Shown here: positions 1 through 12,361 of the stretch, piece by piece
Layout: every line of letters begins with the position of its first letter
Position numbering within the stretch: the stretch's first letter is position 1
Assembly: GCF_051020955.1 (NCBI RefSeq)
Contig: NW_027476727.1
Span: 62,001-126,000 of the forward strand
Direction of reading: 5' to 3'
Length of the DNA stretch: 64,000 bases
Source: Megalopta genalis
Lineage: Eukaryota; Arthropoda; Insecta; Hymenoptera; Halictidae
Program-made: the position numbers and the translations under genes
Notes under the pieces: model-generated
The model's database searches: none
Seen by the model: only the letters and a program-made list of their open reading frames with translations
Told to the model about the DNA's origin: nothing

Positions 1-702
1 ACACACGATGTTGCTTCAAATCAATGCGTTGTATAAGGTTTAGCTTCAAATCCACGCGAAACAAATGATTTAGCTTCAAATACTTGCGATATAAGTGAAT
101 TAGTTTCAAATGCTGTCGAAATAAACCAGTTACCTTCATATCCATGGGAAACACATGATGAAGCTTCAAATCCATGCGAAACAAATTATTTAGCTTCAAA
201 TACTTGCGATATACGTGATATAGCTTAAAATGCTGGCAAAATAATCGAGTTAGCTTCAAATCCAAGCGAAGCACATGATGTAGCTTCAAATCAATGCGAT
301 GTAGAAAGATTAGCTTCAAATCCATGCGAAACACATGATGTAGATTCATATCAATGCGATGTATAAGGTTTAGCTTCAAATCCATGCGAAACAAATGATT
401 TAGCTTCAAATACTTGCGATATAAGTGATATAGTTTCAAATGCTGGCGAAATAATCGAGTTAGCTTCAAATCCATGCGAAACACATGATGTAGCTTCAAA
501 TCATTGCGATGTAGAAAGATTAGCTTCAAATCCATGCGAAACACATGATGTTACTTCAAATGTATGCGATGTATAAGGTTTAGCTTCTACTCCATGCGAA
601 ACAAATGATTTAGCTTCATATACTTGCGATATAAGGGATATTGCTTCAAATGCTGGCGAAATAAACGAGTTACCTTCAAATCCATGCGAAACACATGATG
701 TA

Positions 703-723
703 GCTTCAAATGTATAAGGTTTA
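703..723 (+). repeat. 21-bp short monomer (E variant lacking 9 bp)
   Basis: The unit GCTTCAAAT is followed directly by GTATAAGGTTTA. The nine bases that hold the central TGCGA block are missing, giving a 21-bp monomer. It recurs at equivalent places in many left-half units, for example near 3970, 6483, 7892 and 16205-16225. It changes the 30-bp phase without shifting the translation frame. Confidence 0.85.
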
Positions 724-1323
724 GTGTCAAATCCATGCGAAACAAATGATTTAGCTTCAAATACTTGCGACGTAAGTGATATAGCTTCAAATGCAGGCGA
801 AACGAACGAGTTAGCTTCAAATGCATGCGAAACACATGATGTGGATTCAAATACTTGCGATATAAGTGATATAGTTTCAAATGCTGTCGAAATAATCGTG
901 TTTGCTTCAAATCCATGCGAAACAAATGATTTGGCTTCAAATGCTTGCAATATAAGTGATATAGCTTCAAATGCTGTCGAAATATACGAGTTAGCTTCAA
1001 ATCCATGCGAAACATATGATGTAGCATCAAATCAATGCGATGTAGAAGGTTTGGCTTCAAATCCATGCGAAACAAATGATTCAGCTTCAAATACTTGCGA
1101 TATAAGTGATATAGCTTCAAATGCAGGCGAAGCAAACGAGTTGGCTTCAAATCCATGAGAAACAAATGATTTAGCTTCAAATACTTGCGATATAAGTGAT
1201 ATTGCTTCAAATGCAGGCGAAACGAACGAGTTAGCTTCAAATCCATGCGAAACACATGATGTAGCTTCAAATCAATGCGATGTAGAAGGTTTAGCTTCAA
1301 ATCCAGGCGAAACAAATGATTTA

Positions 1324-1353
1324 GCTTCAAATACTGGTCAAACAAACGAGTTA
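1324..1353 (+). repeat. Chimeric B/C monomer
   Basis: This unit starts like class B (GCTTCAAATACT) and ends like class C (AACAAACGAGTTA), joined through GGTC, giving one 30-bp unit in place of two. Similar hybrids with ACGTGTC occur at 36315-36344 and in many right-half units. It is what in-register exchange between adjacent monomers would leave. Confidence 0.8.
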
Positions 1354-2373
1354 GCATCAAATCCATGCGAAACACATGATGTAGCTTCATATCAATGTGA
1401 TGTAGAAAGATTAGCTTCAAATCCATGCGAAACACATGATGTTGCTTCAAAACAATGCGATGTATAAGGTTTAGCTTCAACTCCATGCGAAACAAATGAT
1501 TTAGTCTCAAATACTTGCGATATATGTGATATAGTTTCAAATGCTTGCGAAATAATCGAGTTAGCTTCAAATCCATGCGAAACACATGATGTAACTTCAA
1601 ATCAATGCGATGTAGAAAGATTAGCTTCAAACCCATGCGAAACACATGATGTTCCTTCAAATCAATGCGATGTATAAGGTTTAGCTTCTACTCCATGTGA
1701 AACAAATGATTTAGCTTCAAATACTTGCGATATACGTGATATAGCTTCAAATGATGGCGAAATAACCGAGTTAGCTTCAAATGCATGCGAAACACATGAT
1801 GTAGGTTCAAATCTAAGCGATGTAGAAGGAATTGTTTCAAATCCATGTTAAACAAATGATTTTGATTCAAATACTTGTGATTTAAGTGATATAGCTTCAA
1901 ATGCAGGCGAAACAAACGCATTAGCTTCAAATCCATGCGCATCACATAATTTAGCTTAAAATTCATGCGAAACACATGGTTTAGCTTCAAATTCATGCGA
2001 AACAAATGATTTAGCTTCATATACTTGCGACGTAAGTGATATAGCTTCAAATGCAGGCGAAACTAACGAGTTAGCTTCAAATCCATGCGAAACACATGAT
2101 GTAGCTTCAAATACTTGCGATATAAGTGATATAGTTTCAAATGCTGTCGAAATAAACGTGTTTGCTTCAAATCCATGCGAAACACATGATGTTCCTTCAA
2201 ATCGATGCGATGTATAAGGTTTAGCTTCTACTCCATGCGAAACAAATGATTTAGTTTCAAATACTTGCGATATAAGTGATATAGCTTCAAATGATGGCGA
2301 AATAAACGAGTTAGCTTCAAATCCATGCGAAACGCATGATGTAGCTTCAAATCAATGCGAGGTAGATTATTTA

Positions 2374-2405
2374 GCTATTCAAGTCCATGCGAAACAAATG
2401 ATTTA
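2374..2405 (+). repeat. 32-bp landmark monomer with GCTATTCAAG
   Basis: An E variant ending GATTATTTA is followed by a monomer whose start is GCTATTCAAG rather than GCTTCAAAT, two bases longer than normal. Related copies are near 2734, 3428, 5819, 9287, 10478, 12687, 13877, 16086, 17327 and 17950, and again in the duplicated block to about 31.6 kb. I saw none further right. It is a good marker for left-type units and shifts the reading frame by two. Confidence 0.8.
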
Positions 2406-2499
2406 GCTTCAAATACTTGCGATATATGTAATATAGCTTAAAATGCTGGCAAAATAATCGAGTTAGCTTCAAATCCAAGCGAAGCACATGATGTAGCTT

Positions 2500-3290
2500 C
2501 ATATCGATGTGATGTAGAAAGATTAGCTTCAAATCCATGCGAAACACATGATGTAGCTTCAAATCAATAAGATGTAGAAAGATTAGCTTCAAACCCATGC
2601 GAAACACATGATGTTCCTTCAAATCAATGCGATGTATAAGGTTTAGCTTCTATTCCATGTGAAACAAATGATTCAGCTTCAAATCCATGCTAAACACATG
2701 ATGTAGCTCCAAATCAATGCGATGTAGATTATTTAGCTATAAAAGTCCATGCGAAACAAATGATTTAGCTTCAAATACTTGCGATATATGTAATATAGCT
2801 TAAAATGCTGGCAAAATAATCGAGTTAGCTTCAAATCCAAGAGAAGCACATGATGTAGCTTCAAATCAATGCGATGTAGAAGGTTTAGCTTCAAATCAGG
2901 GCGAAACAACTGATTTAGCTTCAAATACTGGTCAAACAAACGAGTTAGCTTCAAATCCATGCGAAACACATGATGTAGCTTGATATCAATGCGATGTAGA
3001 AAGATTAGCTTCAAATCCATGCGAAACACATGATGTTGCTTCAAATCAATGCGATGTATAAGGTTTAGCTTCAACTCCATGTGAAACAAATGATATAGCT
3101 TCAAATACTTGCGATATAATTGATATAGGTTCAAATGCTGGCGAAATAATCGAGTTAGCTTCAAATCCATGCGAAACACATGATGTAGCTTCAAATCAAT
3201 GCGATGTAGAAAGATTAGCTTCAAATCCATGCGAAACACTTGATGTTCCTTCAAATCAATGCGATGTATAAGGTTTAGCTTCTACTCCAT
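2500..3290 (+). repeat. 0.8-kb block repeated at 5585-6375
   Basis: This block contains a GCTATAAAAG variant of the 32-bp landmark monomer near 2734. It recurs 3085 bases to the right with few differences, for example AATCAGGGCG near 2894 against AATCAAGGCG at the second site. It shows that blocks smaller than the 3.27-kb unit also moved or were retained separately. Edges are approximate. Confidence 0.65.
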
Positions 3291-3446
3291 GCGAAACAAA
3301 TGATTTAGCTTCAAATACTTGCGATATAAGTGATATAGCTTCAAATGATGGCGAAATAAACGAGTTAGCTTCAAATCCATGCGAAACACATGATGTAGCT
3401 TCAAATCAATGCGATGTATATTATTTAGCTATTCAAGTCCATGCGA

Positions 3447-4955
3447 AACAAATGATTTAGTTTCAAATACTTGCGATATGTGTAATATAGCTTAAAATGC
3501 TGGCCAAATAATCGAGTTAGCTTCAAATCCAAGCGAAGCACATGATGTAGCTTCAAATCAATGCGATGTAGAAAGATTAGCTTCAAATCCATGCGAAACA
3601 CATGATGTAGCTTCATATCAATGCGATGTATAAGGTTTAGCTTCAAATCCATGCGAAACAAACGATTTAGCTTCAAATACTTGCGATATAAGTGATATAG
3701 TTTCAAATGCTGGCGAAATAATCGAGTTAGCTTCAAATCCATGCGAAACACATGATGTAGTTTCAAATCATTGCGATGTAGAAAGATTAGCTTCAAATCC
3801 ATGCGAAACACATGATGTTACTTCAAATCTATGCGATGTATAAGGTTTAGCTTCTACTCCATGCGAAACAAATGATTTAGCTTCATATACTTGCGATATA
3901 AGGGATATTGCTTCAAATGCTGGCGAAATAAACGAGTTACCTTCAAATCCATGCGAAACACATGATGTAGCTTCAAATGTATAAGGTTTAGTGTCAAATC
4001 CATGCGAAACAAATGATTTAGCTTCAAATACTTGCGACGTAAGTGATATAGCTTCAAATGCAGGCGAAACGAACGAGTTAGCTTCAAATGCATGCGAAAC
4101 ACATGATGTGAATTCAAATACTTGCGATATAAGTGATATAGTTTCAAATGCTGTCGAAATAATCGTGTTTGCTTCAAATCCATGCGAAACAAATGATTTG
4201 GCTTCAAATGCTTGCGATATAAGTGATATAGCTTCAAATGCTGTCGAAATATACGAGTTAGCTTCAAATCCATGCGAAACATATGATGTAGCATCAAATC
4301 AATGCGATGTAGAAGGTTTGGCTTCAAATCCATGCGAAACAAATGATTCAGCTTCAAATACTTGCGATATAAGTGATATAGCTTCAAATGCAGGCGAAGC
4401 AAACGAGTTGGCTTCAAATCCATGAGAAACAAATGATTTAGCTTCAAATACTTGCGATATAAGTGATATTGCTTCAAATGCAGGCGAAACGAACGAGTTA
4501 GCTTCAAATCCATGCGAAACACATGATGTAGCTTCAAATCAATGCGATGTAGAAGGTTTAGCTTCAAATCCAGGCGAAACAAATGATTTAGCTTCAAATA
4601 CTGGTCAAACAAACGAGTTAGCATCAAATCCATGCGAAACACATGATGTAGCTTCATATCAATGTGATGTAGAAAGATTAGCTTCAAATCCATGCGAAAC
4701 ACATGATGTTGCTTCAAAACAATGCGATGTATAAGGTTTAGCTTCAACTCCATGCGAAACAAATGATTTAGTCTCAAATACTTGCGATATATGTGATATA
4801 GTTTCAAATGCTTGCGAAATAATCGAGTTAGCTTCAAATCCATGCGAAACACATGATGTAACTTCAAATCAATGCGATGTAGAAAGATTAGCTTCAAACC
4901 CATGCGAAACACATGATGGTCCTTCAAATCAATGCGATGTATAAGGTTTAGCTTC
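3447..4955 (+). repeat. Second, partial copy of the 3.27-kb unit
   Basis: This stretch repeats about 180-1688 at an offset of 3267 bases. Single-base differences include GTGAATTC in place of GTGGATTC near 4110. It diverges at about 4955, where this copy continues with CTTCAAATCCAAGCG while the first has CTTCTACTCCATG. The longest minus-strand open frame of the window spans it and the sequence beyond. Confidence 0.75.
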
Positions 4956-5707
4956 AAATCCAAGCGAAACAAATGATTTAGCTTCAAATACTTGCGATAT
5001 AAGTGACATAGTTTCAAATTATGGCGAAATAAACGAGTTAGCTTCAAATCCATGCGAAACACATGATGTAACTTCAAATCAATGCGATGTAGAAAGATTA
5101 GCTTCAAATCCATGCGAAACACATGATGTTCCTTCAAATCAATGCGATGTAGAAGGTTTAGCTTCAAATCAAGGCGAAACAACTGATTTAGCTTCAAATA
5201 CTGGTCAAACAAAAGAGTTAGCTTCAAATCCATGCGAAACACATGATGTAGCTTGATATCAATGCGATGTAGAAAGATTAGCTTCAAATCCATGTGAAAC
5301 ACATCATGTTGCTTCAAATCAATGCGATGTATAAGGTTTAGCTTCAACTCCATGTGAAACAAATGATTTAGCTTCAAATACTTGCGATATAAGTGATATA
5401 GTTTCAAATGCTGGCGAAATAACCGAGTTAGCTTCAAATGCATGCGAAACACATGGTGAAGCTTCGAATCCATGCGAAACAAATTATTTAGCTTCAAATA
5501 CTTGCGATATAAGTGATATAGTTTTAAATGCTGGCGAAATAATCGAGTTAGCTTCAAATCCATGCGAAACACATGATGTAGCTTCATATCAATGTGATGT
5601 AGAAAGATTAGCTTCAAATCCATGCAAAACACATGATGTAGCTTCAAATCAATAAGATGTAGAAAGATTAGCTTCAAACCCATGCGAAACACATGATGTT
5701 CCTTCAA
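3854..5707 (-). other. Latent minus-strand open frame, 617 codons; judged non-coding
   Basis: This is the longest open frame of the window. It translates as 10-residue repeats such as LKLHHVFRMD, LKLTRLFRQH and LKLYHLYRKY, strongly basic and without acidic balance. It begins and ends within ordinary monomers and overlaps plus-strand open frames. No conserved domain, signal peptide or unique terminus is visible. Openness follows from a 30-bp unit lacking stops in this frame, so the length is expected without selection. Confidence 0.1.
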
Positions 5708-6375
5708 ATCAATGCGATGTATAAGGTTTAGCTTCTATTCCATGTGAAACAAATGATTTAGCTTCAAATCCATGCGAAACACATGATGTAGCTTCAAATC
5801 AATGCGATGTAGATTATTTAGCTATAAAAGTCCATGCGAAACAAATGATTTAGCTTCAAATACTTGCGATATATGTAATATAGCTTAAAATGCTGGCAAA
5901 ATAATCGAGTTAGCTTCAAATCCAAGAGAAGCACATGATGTAGCTTCAAATCAATGCGATGTAGAAGGTTTAGCTTCAAATCAAGGCGAAACAACTGATT
6001 TAGCTTCAAATACTGGTCAAGCAAACGAGTTAGCTTCAAATCCATGCGAAACACATGATGTAGCTTGATATCAATGCGATGTAGAAAGATTAGCTTCAAA
6101 TCCATGCGAAACACATGATGTTGCTTCAAATCAATGCGATGTATAAGGTTTAGCTTCAACTCCATGTGAAACAAATGATATAGCTTCAAATACTTGCGAT
6201 ATAATTGATATAGGTTCAAATGCTGGCGAAATAATCGAGTTAGCTTCAAATCCATGCGAAACACATGATGTAGCTTCAAATCAATGCGATGTAGAAAGAT
6301 TAGCTTCAAATCCATGCGAAACACTTGATGTTCCTTCAAATCAATGCGATGTATAAGGTTTAGCTTCTACTCCAT
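5585..6375 (+). repeat. Second copy of the 0.8-kb block at 2500-3290
   Basis: It matches 2500-3290 at an offset of 3085 bases, including the GCTATAAAAG monomer near 5819. Immediately downstream (6340 onward) the sequence switches to a further copy of the block that also begins near 579 and 3846. Confidence 0.65.
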
Positions 6376-6921
6376 GCGAAACAAATGATTTAGCTTCATA
6401 TACTTGCGATATAAGGGATATTGCTTCAAATGCTGGCGAAATAAACGAGTTACGTTCAAATCCATGCGAAACACATGATGTAGCTTCAAATGTATAAGGT
6501 TTAGTGTCAAATCCATGCGAAACAAATGATTTAGCTTCAAATACTTGCGACGTAAGTGATATAGCTTCAAATGCAGGCGAAACGAACGAGTTAGCTTCAA
6601 ATGCATGCGAAACACATGATGTAGATTCAAATACTTGCGATATAAGTGATATAGTTTCAAATGCTGTCGAAATAATCGTGTTTGCTTCAAATCCATGCGA
6701 AACAAATGATTTGGCTTCAAATGCTTGCGATATAAGTGATATAGCTTCAAATGCTGTCGAAATATACGAGTTAGCTTCAAATCCATGCGAAACATATGAT
6801 GTAGCATCAAATCAATGCGATGTAGAAGGTTTGGCTTCAGATCCATGCGAAACAAATGATTCAGCTTCAAATACTTGCGATATAAGTGATATAGCTTCAA
6901 ATGCAGGCGAAACGAACGCTT
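6340..6921 (+). repeat. Copy of a 0.58-kb block also seen near 579, 3846 and 7749
   Basis: Starting at a TAA-bearing class-E monomer, this block holds the 21-bp short monomer followed by the same run of A-B-C variants, including the CTGTCGAAAT forms. The same order occurs 2513 bases earlier (3827-4400) and 1409 bases later (7749-8330). It differs from the left copies by a CAGATCC change near 6840 and ends with GAACGCTTGA, shared with the 7749 copy only. The shared ending places 6340 and 7749 as closest relatives. Confidence 0.65.
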
Positions 6922-7320
6922 GAACGTTTAGCTTCATATTCATGCGAAACAAATGGTTTAGCTTCAAATACTTCCGACGTATGTGATATTGCTTCAAATG
7001 AAGGCTAAACGAACGAGTTAGCTTCAAATCCATGCGAAACACATGATATAGCTTCAAATCAATGCGATGGTGAAGGTTTAGCTTCAAATCCACGCGAAAC
7101 AAATGATTTAGCTTCAAATACTTGCGATATAAGTGAATTAGTTTCAAATGCTGTCGAAATAAACGAGTTACCTTCATATCCATGCGAAACACATGGTGAA
7201 GCTTCGAATCCATGCGAAACAAATTATTTAGCTTCAAATACTTGCGATATAAGTGATATAGTTTTAAATGCTGGCGAAATAATCGAGTTAGCTTCAAATC
7301 CATGCGAAACACATGATGTA

Positions 7321-7381
7321 GCATCAAATTTAATGCAATGTAGAAGGATTAGTTTCAAATCCATGTTAAACAAATAATTTA
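7321..7381 (+). repeat. 31-bp landmark monomer (CATCAAATTTAATGCGATG type) and its partner
   Basis: A 31-bp monomer (7321-7351) begins GCATCAAATTTAATGC and is followed by a 30-bp partner with CCATGTTAAACAAATAAT (7352-7381). The pair recurs about 20 times, near 8993, 12392, 15791, 20934, 22606, 26005, 29404, 34276, 35744, 38091, 39288, 40308, 42918, 44092, 53450, 58667, 59271, 60499 and 63702. The extra base shifts the frame, so it breaks every open frame crossing it. It marks unit boundaries across both halves. Confidence 0.85.
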
Positions 7382-7748
7382 GCTTCAAATACTTGCGATA
7401 TGTGTAATATAGCTTAAAATGCTGGCCAAATAATCGAGTTAGCTTCAAATCCAAGCGAAGCACATGATGTAGCTTCAAATCAATGCGATGTAGAAAGATT
7501 AGCTTCAATTCCATGCGAAACACATGATGTAGCTTCATATCAATGCGATGTATAAGGTTTAGCTTCAAATCCATGCGAAACAAATGATTTAGCTTCAAAT
7601 ACTTGCGATATAAGTGATATAGTTTCAAATGCTGGCGAAATAATCGAGTTAGCTTCAAATCCATGCGAAACACATGATGTAGCTTCAAATCATTACGATG
7701 TAGAAAGATTAGCTTCAAATCCATGCGAAACACATGATGTTACTTCAA

Positions 7749-8330
7749 ATCTATGCGATGTATAAGGTTTAGCTTCTACTCCATGCGAAACAAATGATTT
7801 AGCTTCATATACTTGCGATATAAGGGATATTGCTTCAAATGCTGGCGAAATAAACGAGATACGTTCAAATCCATGCGAAACACATGATGTAGCTTCAAAT
7901 GTATAAGGTTTAGTGTCAAATCCATGCGAAACAAATGATTTAGCTTCAAATACTTGCGACGTAAGTGATATAGCTTCAAATGCAGGCGAAACGAACGAGT
8001 TAGCTTCAAATGCATGCGAAACACATGATGTAGATTCAAATACTTGCGATATAAGTGATATAGTTTCAAATGCTGTCGAAATAATCGTGTTTGCTTCAAA
8101 TCCATGCGAAACAAATGATTTGGCTTCAAATGCTTGCGATATAAGTGATATAGCTTCAAATGCTGTCGAAATATACGAGTTAGCTTCAAATCCATGCGAA
8201 ACATATGATGTAGCATCAAATCAATGCGATGTAGAAGGTTTGGCTTCAGATCCATGCGAAACAAATGATTCAGCTTCAAATACTTGCGATATAAGTGATA
8301 TAGCTTCAAATGCAGGCGAAACGAACGCTT
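7749..8330 (+). repeat. Copy of the 0.58-kb block at 6340-6921
   Basis: It matches 6340-6921 at an offset of 1409 bases, including the CAGATCC variant and the terminal GAACGCTTGA. It lies inside the 13.6-kb duplicated segment and so recurs again near 21362-21943. Confidence 0.65.
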
Positions 8331-8962
8331 GAACTTCAAATCCATGCGAATCACATAATTTAGCTTCACATTCATGCGAAACACATGGTTTAGCTTGAAA
8401 TTCATGCGAAACAAATGATTTAGTTTCAAATACTTGCGATATAAGTAATGTAGCTTCAAATGCTGGCGAAATAATCGAGTTAGCTTCAAATCCAAGCGAA
8501 ACACATGATGTAGCTTCAAATCATTGCGATGTAGAAAGATTAGGTTCAAATCCATGCGAAATACATGATGTAGCATCAAATCAATGCGATGTAGAAGGTT
8601 TAGCTTCAAATCCAAGCGAATCAAATGATTTAGCTTCAAATACTTGCGATATAAGTGATATTGCTTCAAATGAAGGCTAAACGAACGAGTTAGCTTCAAA
8701 TCCATGCGAAACACATGATATAGCTTCAAATCAATGCGATGGTGAAGGTTTAGCTTCAAATCCACGCGAAACAAATGATTTAGCTTCAAATACTTGCGAT
8801 ATAAGTGAATTAGTTTCAAATGCTGTCGAAATAAACGAGTTACCTTCATATCCATGCGAAACACATGGTGAAGCTTCGAATCCATGCGAAACAAATTATT
8901 TAGCTTCAAATACTTGCGATATAAGTGATATAGTTTTAAATGCTGGCGAAATAATCGAGTTA

Positions 8963-11900
8963 GCTTCAAATCCATGCGAAACACATGATGTAGCATCAAA
9001 TTTAATGCGATGTAGAAGGATTAGTTTCAAATCCATGTTAAACAAATAATTTAGCTTCAAATACTTGCGATATAAGTGATATAGCTTCAAATGCTGGCGA
9101 AATAAACGAGTTAGGTTCAAATCCACGCGAAACACATGATGTAGCTTCAAATGTATAAGGTTTAGCATCAAATCCATGCGAAACACATGATGTAGCTTCA
9201 AATCTATGCGATGTAGAAAGATTAGCTTCAAATCCATGCGAAACACATGATGTAGATTCAAATCAATGCCATGTAGATTATTTACCTATTCAAGTCCATG
9301 CGAAACAAATGATTTAGTTTCAAATACTTGCGATATAAGTAATATAGCTTAAATTGCTGGCAAAATAATCGAGTTAGCTTCAACTCCATGCGAAACAAAT
9401 GATTTAGTTTGAAATACTTGCGATATAAGTGATATAGCTTCAAATGCTGGCGAAATAAATGAGTTACCTTCAAATCCATGCGAAACACATTATGTAGCTT
9501 CAAATCAATGCGATGTATAAGGTTTAGCTTCAAATCCAAGCGAAACAAATGATTTAGCTTCAAATACTTGCGATATAAGTGATATAGCTTCAAATGCTGG
9601 CGAAATAAACGAGTTAGCTTCAAATTCAAGCGAAACACATGATGTAGCTTCAAATGTATAAGGTTTAGCATCAAATCCATGCGAAACAAATGATTTAGCT
9701 TCAAATACTTGCGACGTAAGTAATATAGCTTCAAATGCCGGGGAAACAAACGAGTTAGCTTCAAATCCATGCCAATCAAATAATTAAGCTTCTAATTCAT
9801 GCGAAACACATGGTTTAGCTTCATATACTTGCGAAACAAATGGTTTAGCTTCAAATACTTCCGACGTATGTGATATAGCTACAAATGCAAGCGAAGCAAA
9901 CGAGTTAGCTTCAAATTCATGCGAAACACACGATGTTGCTTCAAATCAATGCGTTGTATAAGGTTTAGCTTCAAATCCACGCGAAACAAATGATTTAGCT
10001 TCAAATACTTGCGATATAAGTGAATTAGTTTCAAATGCTGTCGAAATAAACGAGTTACCTTCATATCCATGCGAAACACATGATGAAGCTTCGAATCCAT
10101 GCGCAACAAATTATTTAGCTTCAAATACTTGCGATATAAGTGATATAGTTTTAAATGCTGGCGAAATAATGGAGTTAGCTTCAAGTCCATGCGAAACAAA
10201 TGATCTTGCTTCAAATACTTGCGATATAAGTGATATAGTTTCAAATGCTGTCGAAATAATCGTGTTTGCTTCAAATCCATGCGAAACACATGATGTTCCT
10301 TCAAATCAATGCGATGTATAAGGTTTAGCTTCTACTCCATGCGAAACAAATGATTTAGCTTCAAATACTTGCGATATAAGTGATATAGCTTCAAATGATG
10401 GCGAAATAAACGAGTTAGCTTCAAATCCATGCGAAACACATGATGTAGCTTCAAATCAATGCGATGTATATTATTTAGCTATTCAAGTCCATGCGAAACA
10501 AATGATTTAGCTTCAAATACTTGCGATATGTGTAATATAGCTTAAAATGTTGGCCAAATAATCGAGTTAGCTTCAAATCCAAGCGAAGCACATGATGTAG
10601 CTTCAAATCAATGCGATGTAGAAAGATTAGCTTCAAATCCATGCGAAACACATGATGTAGCTTCATATCAATGCGATGTATAAGGTTTAGCTTCAAATCC
10701 ATGCGAAACAAATGATTTAGCTTCAAATACTTGCGATATAAGTGATATAGTTTCAAATGCTGGCGAAATAATCGAGTTAGCTTCAAATCCATGCGAAACA
10801 CATGATGTAGCTTCAAATCATTGCGATGTAGAAAGATTAGCTTCAAATCCATGCGAAACACATGATGTTACTTCAAAATCTATGCGATGTATAAGGTTTA
10901 GCTTCTACTCCATGCGAAACAAATGATTTAGCTTCATATACTTGCGATATAAGGGATATTGCTTCAAATGCTGGCGAAATAAACGAGTTACCTTCAAATC
11001 CATGCGAAACACATGATGTAGCTTCAAATCAATGCGATGTAGAAAGATTAGCTTCAAATCCATGCGAAACACTTGATGTTCCTTCAAATCAATGCGATGT
11101 ATAAGGTTTAGCTTCTACTCCATGCGAAACAAATGATTTAGCTTCAAATACTTGCGATATAAGTGATATAGCTTCAAATGATGGCGAAATAAACGAGTTA
11201 GCTTCAAATCCATGCGAAACAAATGATTTGGCTTCAAATGCTTGCGATATAAGTGATATAGCTTCAAATGCTGTCGAAATATACGAGTTAGCTTCAAATC
11301 CATGCGAAACATATGATGTAGCATCAAATCAATGCGATGTAGAAGGTTTGGCTTCAGATCCATGCGAAACAAATGATTCAGCTTCAAATACTTGCGATAT
11401 AAGTGATATAGCTTCAAATGCAGGCGAAACGAACGCTTGAACTTCAAATCCATGCGAATCACATAATTTAGCTTCACATTCATGCGAAACACATGGTTTA
11501 GCTTGAAATTCATGCGAAACAAATGATTTAGTTTCAAATACTTGCGATATAAGTAATGTAGCTTCAAATGCTGGCGAAATAATCGAGTTAGCTTCAAATC
11601 CAAGCGAAGCACATGATGTAGCTTCAAATCAATGCGATGTAGAAGGTTTTGCTTCAAATCCAAGCGAAACAAATGATTTAGCTTCAAATACGTGTCAAAC
11701 AAACGAGTTAGCTTCAAATCCATTCGAAACACATGGTGCAGCTTCAAATCAATGCGTTGTATAAGGTTTAGCTTCAAATCCAAGCGAAACAAATGATTTA
11801 GCTTCAAATACTTGCGATATAAGTGACGTAGTTTCAAATTATGGCGAAATAAACGAGTTAGCTTCAAATCCATGCGAAACACATGATGTAACTTCAAATC

Positions 11901-12361
11901 AATGCGATGTAGAAAGATTAGCTTCAAATCCATGCGAAACACATGATGTTCCTTCAAATCAATGCGATGTATATGGTTTAGCTTCTACTCCATGCGAAAC
12001 AAATGATTTAGCTTCATACACTTGCGATATAAGTGATATAGCCTCAAATGCTGGCGAAATAAACGAGTTACCTTCAAATCCATGCGAAACACATGATGTA
12101 GCTTCAAATGTATAAGGTTTAGTATCAAATCCATGCGAAACAAATGATTTAGCTTCAAATACTTGTGACGTAAGTAATATAGCTTCAAATGCAGGGGAAA
12201 CAAAGGAGTTAGCTTCAAATCCATGCCAATCACATAATTAAGCTTCTAATTCATGCGAAACACATGGTTTAGCTTCATATTCATGCGAAACAAATGGTTT
12301 AGCTTCAAATACTTCCGACGTATGTGATATAGCTACAAATGCAGGCGAAGCAAACGAGTTG
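8963..12361 (+). repeat. 3399-bp higher-order unit, copy 1
   Basis: It starts at the D monomer before the 31-bp landmark. It repeats head-to-tail at 12362 and again, partly, at 15761. The length equals 113 monomers plus 9 bp, the excess coming from 21-, 31- and 32-bp monomers. Differences from copy 2 are sparse, for example CAACTCC near 9382 where copy 2 has CAAGTCC. Confidence 0.88.

Larger units (their letters stand above)
180..3446 (+). repeat. About 3.27-kb higher-order unit, first copy
   Basis: From roughly base 180, the sequence recurs 3267 bases later (3447 onward), with matching variant monomers, stop-bearing variants and a 21-bp short monomer (703-723 here, recurring 3267 bases later). 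The match is close but not perfect and persists up to about 1688 in this copy. The rest of this unit, about 1689-3446, is a different monomer mosaic; its section 2500-3290 resurfaces 3085 bases later. The left boundary is approximate because neighbouring monomers are similar. Confidence 0.75.

Noticed and set aside
501..950. Minus-strand gene with FEA-type repeats
   Set aside because: It overlaps other open frames on both strands, lacks unique sequence, and its length is what the stop-free monomer predicts.
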